Of a stretch of DNA of 64,000 nucleotides, positions 36,005 to 45,034 are shown one piece after another. Each line of letters starts with the position of its first letter. The first letter of the stretch is position 1. This stretch comes from Leptospiraceae bacterium. Its GTDB lineage: Bacteria > Spirochaetota > Leptospiria > Leptospirales > Leptospiraceae. The position numbers were made by a program, and so were the translations under genes. The notes under the pieces were generated by a model. It was not told where the DNA came from and searched no databases. It worked only from the letters and a program-made list of their open reading frames with translations. Location: contig JADJFV010000001.1 of the NCBI GenBank assembly GCA_016708435.1, positions 372,001 through 436,000 on the forward strand, read 5' to 3'.

Positions 36005-38128
36005 ATGGAAGTCAAACCATTCAAAGAAAATAACTATATAAAACTATTAGAAAAATTCACAGAGATATTAGGAATTCATTTTGATTCAATTCATGCTCTA
36101 TCCGAGCTAGAAATTTTTCGCAGAAAACAAGCCGAATCTAAAGAGCGAGATTCTTTTGAAGAATTATTTTTTTTAGGTAAAAAATTTGGAATTCACTTTG
36201 CCAAAAGGCAAATCTCAGCTAAGGATGCTTTAAGTAAAGTTTCTCACTCTTCGCCAGTAGCAGTTCAAACTATTGAATATGGATGGGTCATTCTTATTTC
36301 TTCCTTTGGACCATTTCTTCATATTTTGGAAGTCTCTAATTCCAACACAAAATGGATATTTAAAAAAACAATTACCCAAATCATAGCCAATGAGAATAAT
36401 AGTAATTTGCCCGAGTGGATTTTTTTAGATCATAATTTTTTTCTAGCAGGAAATCAGCATCCCAGCCATCAAAATTACATGCAAACAATCTTTCAGTTTA
36501 TTCAAATTGAAAAAAAAGATATTTGGGCAATTGCAATTTACTCTGTTGCGATAGGACTTCTTTCTCTTACAATACCAGTTGGCGTTCAATCACTTGTCAC
36601 AATACTAAATTTTGGAACTTTATTTCAACCGGTCTTGGTGCTAACACTTTTAGTCATCATCGCTCTTTGCTTTGTGGGGATAATGAATGTTTTGCAAAGC
36701 TATATAGCTGAGGTAATTCAGCAAAGACTTTTTGTAAGGCTAGCGGCTAAAGTCACAAATCTTATTCCTCGTGCAAAGCATTCCGAGTTACAAAAATACT
36801 ATGGCTCAGAAATTCCCAATTACTTTTTAGATATTGCCATTATTCAAAAAAGTGCAAGTGTGCTGATTACAGATGGTCTTGGAATTTTTCTACAGACTAT
36901 CATTGGGCTACTTGTCTTAGTTGTCTATCATCCGATTTTTATTATTTTTGATATACTCGTTATCGTAGTTGTGATAGGAATTATTTTCTATTTAATCGGA
37001 AAAGTTGGAGTGGAGACGAGTATTAAAGAATCTAAGAGCAAACACAAATTAGCCTCTTGGTTAGAAGAAATGAATCTTCACAAAACAGTTTTTAGATCAG
37101 AGAAGGCTCATATATTTGCAAACCTACGAACCGAAAACCTAGCCCGTGAATATGTTCAGTCTAGAAGAAAGCACTTTAAAGCCTTGATCCGACAAATGAT
37201 TGGATTTGTTACACTGCAGGCATTTGGAAGCGGACTTTTACTGGGTATAGGTGGATGGCTGGTAATTGGTGGAAAAATTACTCTCGGTCAATTGGTTGCC
37301 TCTGAAATCATTGTAGCAAAAATCCTAGATAATCTAAGTAAATTTTCTAAGTATTTGGAAAGCTACTATGACTTATGCGCTTCTGTGGATAAGATCAATC
37401 ATCTGCTTGATTTTTCTGAAGAAATAAGCGGATCTGAATCAGTGTTATTTCCCAAAGAAGTTCCAATTTCAGTTAGCATTCAAAAACTAGCAACAAAGTC
37501 TGGGGAAGTGAGTTTTTCAGGATTAAATATTGAAGCAAGAAAGGGAGAAATCGTAGTTATTAAAGATGACGCAATGAGGAGTTCACCAGCACTTTTAGAT
37601 TTACTTTTTGGTTTAAGTCCAACAACACATGGGGCGGTCGAAGTAAATAACTTTCATCTCCAAGATATTTCGATTGCTGAGTGGAGAAATCATGTATCAC
37701 TATTACGCGACTTAGAAATATTTAGTGGCTCTATAGCGGATAATGTCAAATTGGCGAAAATGGATTCGGATTCTTCTGACATTAGAGATATACTTGAGAA
37801 AGTGGGACTTATGAATCGAATTCAAAAATTTCCGAATGGAATTCACTCTGAGATTTACCGAAATGGTTATCCTTTAATCAAAGAAGAATTAGCACTTCTT
37901 ACTTTTGCCCGATGTTTTCTTTCTAAACCTGGATTAGTATTGATTGATGACCTTCTGAATTATTTGAGTAAGGAATCACTCTCCATAATTTTACCACTCA
38001 TACAGGAATATAAAAAATACTCTACATTTGTCATTGCATCATTCTCGCCTGACGTATTGAAGATTGCGGATAGAGTCTATACTCTAAAAGATGGCAAGAC
38101 AGTCGAAAAAGTAAAGGAAAAAGAATGA
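36005..38128 (+). CDS. Type-I-secretion-like ABC protein with a degenerate nucleotide-binding domain
   Basis: N-terminal about 170 residues could be a degenerate peptidase-like domain; then comes a six-helix ABC exporter membrane domain (about 175-430) and a nucleotide-binding-like domain (about 470-707). Where Walker A (GxxGxGKS) is expected the protein has VVIKDDAMRSSPALLDLLF; the signature LSGGQ is replaced by PLIKEELALL; Walker B Glu is Asp (VLIDDLLNYLS); and the H-loop His is Ser (VIASFSP). It should not hydrolyse ATP alone. It heads a tightly spaced trio with a membrane fusion protein and a TolC-like protein, so it is probably a non-catalytic half or scaffold of an exporter. Confidence 0.85.
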   Translation: MEVKPFKENNYIKLLEKFTEILGIHFDSIHALSELEIFRRKQAESKERDSFEELFFLGKKFGIHFAKRQISAKDALSKVSHSSPVAVQTIEYGWVILISSFGPFLHILEVSNSNTKWIFKKTITQIIANENNSNLPEWIFLDHNFFLAGNQHPSHQNYMQTIFQFIQIEKKDIWAIAIYSVAIGLLSLTIPVGVQSLVTILNFGTLFQPVLVLTLLVIIALCFVGIMNVLQSYIAEVIQQRLFVRLAAKVTNLIPRAKHSELQKYYGSEIPNYFLDIAIIQKSASVLITDGLGIFLQTIIGLLVLVVYHPIFIIFDILVIVVVIGIIFYLIGKVGVETSIKESKSKHKLASWLEEMNLHKTVFRSEKAHIFANLRTENLAREYVQSRRKHFKALIRQMIGFVTLQAFGSGLLLGIGGWLVIGGKITLGQLVASEIIVAKILDNLSKFSKYLESYYDLCASVDKINHLLDFSEEISGSESVLFPKEVPISVSIQKLATKSGEVSFSGLNIEARKGEIVVIKDDAMRSSPALLDLLFGLSPTTHGAVEVNNFHLQDISIAEWRNHVSLLRDLEIFSGSIADNVKLAKMDSDSSDIRDILEKVGLMNRIQKFPNGIHSEIYRNGYPLIKEELALLTFARCFLSKPGLVLIDDLLNYLSKESLSIILPLIQEYKKYSTFVIASFSPDVLKIADRVYTLKDGKTVEKVKEKE

Positions 38129-38592
38129 AAGGTCAAGATTTTTCAGGTATCACTATGAATCGATCAAACGGCGATTATTCTCTCGAAAGATTGATATCCA
38201 GCAATTCCTCTATTCGAATTCTCGCCTACTTAATATTAGCCATGTTTGCTAGTTTTTTTATTTTGATTTTTATCCTCCCTTGGCAACAGACGAGTTTTGG
38301 AACGGGAAGAGTAGTAGCATTTACTCCCTTAAATCGTCAACAATATATTGAAGCGCCCATTGAAGGTAGAATTGTGCATTGGCATGTAAATGAAGGAGCT
38401 TTGGTTAAGAAGGGAGATAGTATAGTAGAGATTGCGGATAACGATCCTAATTTTTTACAAAGATTACAAGAAGAAAAATCTGCAGTCGAATCAAGAATTG
38501 CCGCAGTAGAATCAAGAGCAGAATCTTTTAAAAGCAAGAATTCGATCACTGGAAGCATCTATGGACAATGGAATCTCTGCGGCAAAATCTAG
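38125..38592 (+). CDS. HlyD-type membrane fusion protein, N-terminal part (frameshifted)
   Basis: A cytoplasmic tail and one membrane segment (about residues 35-57) precede a biotinyl-lipoyl-like half (YIEAPIEGRIVHWHVNEGALVKKGDSIVEI). The frame runs into noise after SRAESFKSK and stops at 38592. Removing one A in the AAGAATTC near 38539-38541 continues directly into the 38561-39475 frame. The ATG overlaps the ABC gene stop by 4 bases. Confidence 0.83.
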   Translation: MKGQDFSGITMNRSNGDYSLERLISSNSSIRILAYLILAMFASFFILIFILPWQQTSFGTGRVVAFTPLNRQQYIEAPIEGRIVHWHVNEGALVKKGDSIVEIADNDPNFLQRLQEEKSAVESRIAAVESRAESFKSKNSITGSIYGQWNLCGKI

Positions 38593-39475
38593 AACCAGAA
38601 TGTCAGGTGACAGAGTAGATGCAGCTCTTCATGCAGTAGAAGCAGCAGAAGCTGTATACAAAACTGCAAGTTTAAATTTAAAAAGACAAAAGTCTTTGGC
38701 AATTTCCGGACTTGCATCAACTCGCGCAGTAGAAATGGCAGAAATGGATGAAGCACGAGCATTAACTGACTTAAATCGCGCCAAAGCTTCATTAAGCGCA
38801 GCAAAGTCAGAAGAAATAGCTTTAAAATCAGATCAGTTCAAAGTAGGCACAGACGCCGGTGCTTCTATTGCTGATGCACGGGCATCCTACGCCGCAACTA
38901 TGGCAGAGCTAAGCAATGCAAAAGCCGAATTACCACGAATATCCGCTAGACTAGCAAGACAACATTCTCAAAGTGTGATCGCTCCGAGAGATGGAATTAT
39001 TATGCGTTTAATTGTCTCACAAGATGGAGAGATGGTAAAGTCCGGTGATCCATTAGTCTTACTTATGCCAGATAGCTTTGACAAGGCAGCTGAAATTTGG
39101 ATCGAAGGAAACGATATTCCACTTATTGTAGAAGGGCAACGTTCCCAAGTTCAATTCCAGGGATTTCCTGCTCTTCAATTTAGCGGCTGGCCTGGAATTT
39201 CAGCAGGAACATTTAGTGCAAAAGTTGTACTTGTGGATAATACTGATAATGGCACAGGTAAATTTCGAATTCTATTAAAGCCTGATCGCGCCGAAGACTG
39301 GCCTTCTGGACTTTTTCTAAAACAAGGAGTGCAAGCTCATGCCTGGATATTTTTAAATGAAGTTTCTCTTGCGTATGAAATGTGGCGGCGATTTAATGAT
39401 TTTCCTCCTGACCTTCCTTATGACCCATCTCATTCAGCAGTCAAATCCAAAGACAAAAAGGATTCAAAAAAATAA
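38561..39475 (+). CDS. HlyD-type membrane fusion protein, C-terminal part (frameshifted)
   Basis: Continues the protein begun at 38125: a long coiled coil (SRTRMSGDRVDAALHAVEAAEAVY and on, about 130 residues), the second lipoyl half (QSVIAPRDGIIMRLIVSQDGEMV) and the beta-barrel/MP domain. With the first part it makes an adaptor of about 450 aa that would link the inner-membrane exporter to the TolC-like channel. The residues before about 38550 in this frame are an artefact of the indel. Its TAA overlaps the next ATG (TAATG). Confidence 0.83.
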   Translation: MDNGISAAKSRTRMSGDRVDAALHAVEAAEAVYKTASLNLKRQKSLAISGLASTRAVEMAEMDEARALTDLNRAKASLSAAKSEEIALKSDQFKVGTDAGASIADARASYAATMAELSNAKAELPRISARLARQHSQSVIAPRDGIIMRLIVSQDGEMVKSGDPLVLLMPDSFDKAAEIWIEGNDIPLIVEGQRSQVQFQGFPALQFSGWPGISAGTFSAKVVLVDNTDNGTGKFRILLKPDRAEDWPSGLFLKQGVQAHAWIFLNEVSLAYEMWRRFNDFPPDLPYDPSHSAVKSKDKKDSKK

Positions 39476-40968
39476 TGCAACTTAGATTTTTTTTAACGAC
39501 TCTACTTTTCTTTTGGGTAAACTTAGAAGGCTCAGAATTAACTAAACTCAAAAAAGAAAAAATATACGCACGAAATGAAATCGTTAAGGCTACACCTTCG
39601 CAAGTAGCGCAAAACAAAGAAAAACCGTTAACCCTCGAAAAACTGATTGAAGGGGTAAACAAGAATTTCTCCCTACTATTGGCTGCCTTTCAAGATATGG
39701 ATATTGCTGAAAGTGAATTACTCAGCGCCAAGGGTGCCTTTGACGGAAGTATTAAGGCAAATGCCACTACTGCGCCTACGGGATATTATGCAAATAATAG
39801 AATGGATATGCTAGTAGATCAACCAACTACATACAATGGGATGTCCTTTTTTGGAGGATATCGTTTAGGTAGAGGTTCCTTTGCTCCTTATGATGGAAAG
39901 TTAGCTACTAACTCTTTGGGCGAAATTAGAGCCGGTGCACGTGTTCCTTTGTGGAGAGATCGGTCCATAGATAAAAATCGTGCCGCATTAAAGCAAGCAG
40001 AAATAGGAATTAAGATCGCTGATCTTTCTGTATCACAGCAGAGAATAGAAATTATCCGCAATGCAACTCTTCGCTATTGGGATTGGATTGCAGCGGCCAG
40101 ACGTTATTCTACCGCAAAGAATTTATATGATATTGCAATGGAAAGAGAGAAACAAATCATCAAAAGAGTTAAGGCTGGTGATTTACCTCCTATTGAGAAG
40201 GAGGATAACGAACGTGTGCTCCTTCAAAGGGAATCTTTTTTGATTGGGTCAGAGCAAAGCTTAGAGATTGCTGCGAATGAACTTTCCATTTATTTAACTG
40301 ACGAAACTGGGAAACAACGTCAACCTAAGGTTGAAGAAATTCCTGAATCAGTATTTTCTTTGTTTGAAGAAATCAGAGATACCAATCTAGATAAAGAAGT
40401 TGAATTGGCGCTTGAGAGAAGACCTGAATTACAAAGATTTAAAGCACAAAGAGATCAAAATCAAATCGATCAAGACTTAGCAAAAAATCAAATGGGTCCT
40501 GGAATTGACATTGTTATTGCTGCCTCACAGGATTTAGGAACGGGAAGCCCCACTCGAAGTAGACCAGAAATAGAAGCTGCCATTGTGTTGAATGTGCCTC
40601 TTCGAACAAGAACACAGCAAGGAAAATTAGACGGTGCCGTTGCGAAGAATGAAAAGTTGGCAAAGCAAGAAAAGTTTTTTAAAGACCGGATAACGGCTGA
40701 TATCCGTAATACATTTTCTACTGTCAATGTCACTAGACAAAGAGCAATCCTCGCACAAAAGGAATACTTATTAGCAAAGAAGTTGGAAGAGGCTGAGCGA
40801 ATTCGGTATGTAATGGGAGAAGGAACTCTACTCGTTGTTAATATTCGAGAGCAGACAACAGGCGAAGCTGCGATACGGGAGATAGATGCGTTAGCCGATC
40901 ACCATCGCGCAATTGCAAATTTTAAAGCAGCAATCGCCGAGGCTTTAAAAGAAAAGAAAGAAAATTGA
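39475..40968 (+). CDS. TolC-family outer-membrane efflux protein
   Basis: A signal peptide (about 1-20) is followed by the paired coiled coils and beta strands of the TolC/OMF family (repeated LSVSQQRIEIIRNATLRYWDW and RAILAQKEYLLAKKLEEAERI). 497 aa is the usual size. It is the outer-membrane exit duct for the exporter encoded directly upstream, with which it is translationally coupled. Confidence 0.9.
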   Translation: MQLRFFLTTLLFFWVNLEGSELTKLKKEKIYARNEIVKATPSQVAQNKEKPLTLEKLIEGVNKNFSLLLAAFQDMDIAESELLSAKGAFDGSIKANATTAPTGYYANNRMDMLVDQPTTYNGMSFFGGYRLGRGSFAPYDGKLATNSLGEIRAGARVPLWRDRSIDKNRAALKQAEIGIKIADLSVSQQRIEIIRNATLRYWDWIAAARRYSTAKNLYDIAMEREKQIIKRVKAGDLPPIEKEDNERVLLQRESFLIGSEQSLEIAANELSIYLTDETGKQRQPKVEEIPESVFSLFEEIRDTNLDKEVELALERRPELQRFKAQRDQNQIDQDLAKNQMGPGIDIVIAASQDLGTGSPTRSRPEIEAAIVLNVPLRTRTQQGKLDGAVAKNEKLAKQEKFFKDRITADIRNTFSTVNVTRQRAILAQKEYLLAKKLEEAERIRYVMGEGTLLVVNIREQTTGEAAIREIDALADHHRAIANFKAAIAEALKEKKEN

Positions 40969-40991
40969 TTTGATTTAAAGAATAGTTTTAC

Positions 40992-41027
40992 AGCCATCGA
41001 AGATTTTATACAAATTCTTTGATGGCT
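40992..41027. terminator. Hairpin between tolC-like and M48 genes
   Basis: AGCCATCGAAGA pairs with TCTTTGATGGCT (one G-T pair) around a 12-base loop, centred between two convergent genes. No strong T-tract follows on either strand, so a bidirectional terminator is probable rather than certain. Confidence 0.5.
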
Positions 41028-41049
41028 ATTCCCGGCTAATTGGAATTAA

Positions 41050-41838
41050 TCACAAACTACAGCCTGGATTTTTTCCATTTGCAATAGCTTCTTTGTAAAG
41101 CTTGTCTGCATCTGGAAGTTTTTCGTTTAGTTGTTTCATGCGAGTTTCATCGGATGGGTGAGTTGACATTATCTCCATTGGCTTTGAACCACCCATAGCA
41201 TTCATGTTTTTCCAAAGCTCGATGCTTTCTTTTGGATCGAAACCTGCTTTTGCCATATACTCTAAACCAAGGATATCAGCTTCACTTTCATGTTTTCGTG
41301 AAAATGGGAGCATTACTCCAAACTTAGCTCCGGCGCCTATCGCACCCATTACGGCTGTGTTATTGCCAGAAGCCGCTCCAACTGCACCCATTCCCTTATT
41401 CATAATTTGGGAATCGGAAATTCTTTCTGCTCCATGTCTGGCAAGAACGTGTGCCACTTCATGACCCATAACAGCGGCTAATTGACCGCTTGTCTTGGCT
41501 ACCGGCAAAATACCAGTATGCACTCCGATTTTGCCGCCGGGTAAAGCGAACGCATTCGCAGTGTTATCCTTAAACACGACTACTTCCCATGATTTAACAC
41601 CTGTATCATCATCGACGACTTTGAGAATTGCGTTCGCAATACATTTGACATACGTGTTTTCTCTTGAGCCAGTTTCAATAGGAGTAGCTACTTTGATTTC
41701 TTTAAAAGCATCTTCTCCCATTTTGTTGATCTCTGGGTCTTTCACTAAAAGAATTCTACTTCTTCCAGTTGGAGATGTTGCACAGGTCACATTGAATAAA
41801 ATAAAAAGGATTAAACTAATTAATTGTAAATTTTTCAT
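41050..41838 (-). CDS. M48-family metallopeptidase, lipoprotein
   Basis: ATG 41838 is chosen because a signal peptide with lipobox (LFNVTCAT) follows at once; the frame is open to 41913. The catalytic zinc motif is HEVAHVLARH, with the third ligand Glu in ESEADILGLEY. This is the LoiP/BepA type, peri-plasmic enzymes that degrade misfolded outer-membrane proteins. Length of about 262 aa is normal. Divergent from the SRPBCC gene. Confidence 0.92.
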   Translation of the reverse strand: MKNLQLISLILFILFNVTCATSPTGRSRILLVKDPEINKMGEDAFKEIKVATPIETGSRENTYVKCIANAILKVVDDDTGVKSWEVVVFKDNTANAFALPGGKIGVHTGILPVAKTSGQLAAVMGHEVAHVLARHGAERISDSQIMNKGMGAVGAASGNNTAVMGAIGAGAKFGVMLPFSRKHESEADILGLEYMAKAGFDPKESIELWKNMNAMGGSKPMEIMSTHPSDETRMKQLNEKLPDADKLYKEAIANGKNPGCSL

Positions 41839-41917
41839 AAGACTAGTTTCAAAAAAAACCTTACTTTGAAAAGGAAAAAAACGTAACAGAGTTGACAAAA
41901 ATATATACCACATATAC

Positions 41918-41934
41918 GTGTAGTTATACTACAC
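41918..41934. promoter_or_regulatory. 17-bp palindrome between divergent M48 and SRPBCC genes
   Basis: GTGTAGT and ACTACAC are exact inverted repeats around TAT. The palindrome contains TATACT, a good -10-like hexamer for the plus strand, and TTGACA occurs at 41892. Its place 44 bases before the SRPBCC ATG suggests an operator at a promoter. Confidence 0.45.
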
Positions 41935-41977
41935 TACTCCGATAAAGTGAAAGCGATATTGGAAAAAGGAAAAATTT

Positions 41978-42499
41978 ATGGCTAAGAAAATTGTTTTTGT
42001 CCTGATAGGACTGGTGGCGCTGATACTATTCGTTCCGGTTGTTATGAAACCAAGTTTTCGAATTGAACGTTCGATTGAAATTGCTAAACCCGCAGAAGTA
42101 ATCTTTCCATTTGTTTCAGATTTTTCAAAGTGGAAAGATTGGAGTCACTGGTCAAGCACAGACCCAGGACAAAAAGTAACAATATCTGGCAGTCCCGGAC
42201 AGGTTGGACACAAGATGGAATGGGATGGGAAAATAAATGGCAAAGGGATTCAAACTGTAATTTCCATAACTGAAAACAAATCAGTTGCCTCTAGTCTAAT
42301 TTTCACCGAACCAAACAGTATGGAGTCTGTTGCTACCCTTTCATTTATTTCTACACCGACTGGAACCAAAGTTACTTGGTCAAATGAGGGTAAGCTTGAT
42401 TATCCGGTTGGAAGGTTGTTTGGACCTTTTTTAGATGGAATGGTCGGACCTGATTTCGAAAAAGGCCTTATGAACCTTAAGAAATTAGTCGAGAAATAA
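41978..42499 (+). CDS. SRPBCC-superfamily protein with N-terminal anchor
   Basis: A hydrophobic segment (about 4-24) precedes a START/SRPBCC domain: FRIERSIEIAKPAEVIFPFVSDFSKWKDWSHW is the classic first strand and helix of polyketide cyclase-like proteins. These domains bind hydrophobic ligands. No catalytic assignment is possible. Anchored on the outer face of the inner membrane by the N-terminal segment. A hairpin with T-tract follows at 42562. Confidence 0.8.
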   Translation: MAKKIVFVLIGLVALILFVPVVMKPSFRIERSIEIAKPAEVIFPFVSDFSKWKDWSHWSSTDPGQKVTISGSPGQVGHKMEWDGKINGKGIQTVISITENKSVASSLIFTEPNSMESVATLSFISTPTGTKVTWSNEGKLDYPVGRLFGPFLDGMVGPDFEKGLMNLKKLVEK

Positions 42500-42561
42500 A
42501 CCATCACTCAATAAAATAAGAAACTGATTACCTCCGATGAACACCGATAAAAGAACGATAG

Positions 42562-42599
42562 AAGATACGATAATGGATATAAGCCTATCGTATTTTTTA
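42562..42599 (+). terminator. Rho-independent terminator after the SRPBCC gene
   Basis: ATACGATA (42565-42572) pairs exactly with TATCGTAT (42586-42593), extended by A-T and G-T pairs, and runs into TTTTTT. It lies about 65 bases past the SRPBCC stop. Partly inverted sequence around it (ACACCGATAAAA / TTTTATCAGTG) suggests a larger repeat. Confidence 0.6.
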
Positions 42600-42670
42600 T
42601 CAGTGCCCTCTGTGTCCATTGGTGGAAATCTTGAAGAATTTTACTCAGCATGAGAAGACGTAGGTGATGT

Positions 42671-43747
42671 ATGCGGCTACGTAAAATAATTCACATAGAT
42701 ATGGATGCATTCTATGCAAGTGTGGAGCAAAGAGATTTTCCAGAGTATAGAGGCAAACCAGTAGTAGTCGGTGGAGACCCGGATAGTCGCTCTGTAGTAT
42801 GCACCGCAAGCTATGAAGCTCGCAAATTTGGAATTCATTCTGCTATGCCTACATCTAAGGCTAAGCGACTTTGTCCACATGCTGTATTTGTGTTCCCTCG
42901 ATTTTCTGTTTATAAAGAAGTATCCCGTCAAATTAATAACGTCTTTCATGAATTCACGGATTTAGTAGAGCCTCTTTCTTTAGATGAGGCTTACCTAGAC
43001 GTAACCGATAACAAAAAAGCTATCGCAAGTGCGACCCATGTAGCGAAAGAAATCAAGAAACGAATTCTTGAAGTTACCAATCTTACTTCCTCAGCCGGTG
43101 TGGCAGCAATTAAATTTATTGCAAAGATTGCCTCTGGAATGAACAAACCAAATGGGCTAACAGTGATTACTCCCGACGAAGCGGAAAGATTCTTGGAAGA
43201 ATTGGCTATTGGTAAGTTTTATGGAATTGGGGAAGCAACGGAAAAGAAAATGCTTTCTTTTGGAATTAAAACAGGCAAGGACTTAAAGCAATTTACCCAA
43301 AGTGAACTCATTCGTCATTTTGGAAAGTCAGGCTCTTTTTATTATAACATTGTAAGAGGAAATGATTTTAGAGAAGTTGAGCCTTACCGCACAAGAAAAT
43401 CTATTGGTGCAGAAAATACCTTTGCAGTAGATATTATGGACAGGTCTTCCATATTTACAGAGTTAGATGATATTGCCGATGTGCTCTGGGATAGAATTGA
43501 AAAAGCAGGGACTAAAGGCAAAACTCTTACACTAAAAGTAAAATACGATGATTTTGAATCCATTACACGTAGCATTAGCTTCAAGAATTCAATCGAATCA
43601 AAATCTACAATTATCCAATTTGGACATGAACTATTAGAGGGAACCGAAGCGGGTAAACGAAAAATCCGCTTACTTGGTTTAACTGTTTCTAATTTGCATT
43701 CAGAAGAAGAGGAAGATAGCGCACAATTACGATTTGCCTTTGGGTAG
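42671..43747 (+). CDS. dinB: DNA polymerase IV (Y-family)
   Basis: Error-prone translesion polymerase. Catalytic Asp10 and Asp12 (HIDMDAFYASVE) and Asp105/Glu106 (SLDEAYLD) are present, with the little-finger domain to about residue 345. The C-terminus QLRFAFG resembles a beta-clamp-binding peptide. 358 aa is normal. AGGTGA lies 5 bases before the ATG. No LexA-like TTTG-N5-CAAA box was seen directly upstream. Confidence 0.95.
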   Translation: MRLRKIIHIDMDAFYASVEQRDFPEYRGKPVVVGGDPDSRSVVCTASYEARKFGIHSAMPTSKAKRLCPHAVFVFPRFSVYKEVSRQINNVFHEFTDLVEPLSLDEAYLDVTDNKKAIASATHVAKEIKKRILEVTNLTSSAGVAAIKFIAKIASGMNKPNGLTVITPDEAERFLEELAIGKFYGIGEATEKKMLSFGIKTGKDLKQFTQSELIRHFGKSGSFYYNIVRGNDFREVEPYRTRKSIGAENTFAVDIMDRSSIFTELDDIADVLWDRIEKAGTKGKTLTLKVKYDDFESITRSISFKNSIESKSTIIQFGHELLEGTEAGKRKIRLLGLTVSNLHSEEEEDSAQLRFAFG

Positions 43748-43800
43748 TTAAGGTATTTCCCAAGTCACCTCGAATGCTTTAAGGAAACAGACTGTGAGAG

Positions 43801-43841
43801 GTCTATCTTGCTTAAAACGTTTTGCTTTAAGCAAAATAGAC
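43801..43841. terminator. Strong hairpin between dinB and acyltransferase genes
   Basis: GTCTATCTTGCTTAAA and TTTAAGCAAAATAGAC pair at 15 of 16 positions around a 9-base loop, between two convergent genes. No long T-tract follows on either strand, so it may act as a bidirectional terminator or block. Confidence 0.55.
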
Positions 43842-43852
43842 TTTGGTTAATG

Positions 43853-45031
43853 TTATGCCTCGAAAATTACTTTTAAGTCTTTGTTATTTGAAAGACAAAG
43901 AACTTGTGTAGTTAGATTTTTCGAAGTAAGCTGTCCACCGGTTAACTTAGATGTAACCACACTTGGACCACAATCAATAACAGTAGCAATACTTGCATTT
44001 GTAAATAGAGCGCCTACTGCTTTATCCCAATGAAGAGCCTTTATTACAATTTCCTTAAACAGAACTTCTGCTAAATTCTCAGAAGCTCCTATTTGACGAC
44101 CATCAAAAATAGAATGGAGCGGCAACTTTAAATCAGCCACAGTATAAGGAAAATGAACTTTCGTCTTTAGATCAACTTCAAACTTTTCCCATGTTCCTTC
44201 CATGAATGGACAATGGAAAGGAGCAGTTGTTCTTAAGTATACGAATTTAGCTTTTCTTTCGTCCATTTCTGATTTGTATTTTTTGCGGAATGCCAAGAGA
44301 GAAGATGGCTTTGCAGAAATAATCATTGAATCAGGAGTGTTGTAGAGGCTAATGCTGAGTTTGTCCTGACCAGATAGAGATAAATCTTTATTTGCCGCAT
44401 CGACTCTTGCTTCCAATTCTTCTTTGGAATATCCGATTACTGCAACCATTGGAGAAGGATTCTTGTCTCCAATTTCAGCATTTCCATCAATAACTGCTTT
44501 TTCTACTTCGAAGATTGGATATTTCTCTTGTGCTCGATAACCAAGATAGAAGGTAAAGCTTAGAAAGTCTGCAAATGTTTTGTAGAAGTCTTTTCCATCT
44601 TTTGCAACGGCAGCAAGTGCTCCGCCTATAATTCCTTGGCTATGTCCTGTTACCCCCGCAGTAGCGGCAGTCAGTTTATCAACCGGAAATCCTTTGAGTG
44701 TCATCAAATGATAATTAGCCGCTTGTGTAATGAAAATCATTGCAACGGAAACACTACCACGAATTTGGTAATCGTCTGATGGTGCTGAATCAGGATTTTC
44801 TATCCAAGATTTTAAATCTAATCCTTCTGAAATGAGGATATCGGATTTGCCCACTTCGTTTTCAATTTTATTCAATGTAGCAAAAGCTACTTCGAAAAAT
44901 TCTTTTAATAAAGGTTCTTCTTTGTATAACTTACTTACTTCTTTTAAATAAGGAGAACCCTGTCCTCCAAATTGTAAAAAAAACTTTTTCCCATTTTCTG
45001 TTGTGCTGTTTAATAATTTAGCTGTTGACAT
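43853..45031 (-). CDS. Stand-alone acyltransferase domain protein (FAS/PKS type)
   Basis: A malonyl/acyl-transferase fold of the type seen at the start of type I fatty-acid synthase beta chains: FLQFGGQGSPY at the N-terminus, the nucleophile Ser131 in GHSQGIIGGA and the catalytic His in TTAPFHCPFM (about residue 271). At 392 aa it is longer than FabD (about 310). It would move an acyl group between CoA and a carrier protein. No synthase or carrier gene adjoins it. It is 3 bases after the RRM gene. Confidence 0.82.
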   Translation of the reverse strand: MSTAKLLNSTTENGKKFFLQFGGQGSPYLKEVSKLYKEEPLLKEFFEVAFATLNKIENEVGKSDILISEGLDLKSWIENPDSAPSDDYQIRGSVSVAMIFITQAANYHLMTLKGFPVDKLTAATAGVTGHSQGIIGGALAAVAKDGKDFYKTFADFLSFTFYLGYRAQEKYPIFEVEKAVIDGNAEIGDKNPSPMVAVIGYSKEELEARVDAANKDLSLSGQDKLSISLYNTPDSMIISAKPSSLLAFRKKYKSEMDERKAKFVYLRTTAPFHCPFMEGTWEKFEVDLKTKVHFPYTVADLKLPLHSIFDGRQIGASENLAEVLFKEIVIKALHWDKAVGALFTNASIATVIDCGPSVVTSKLTGGQLTSKNLTTQVLCLSNNKDLKVIFEA

Positions 45032-45034
45032 GTT

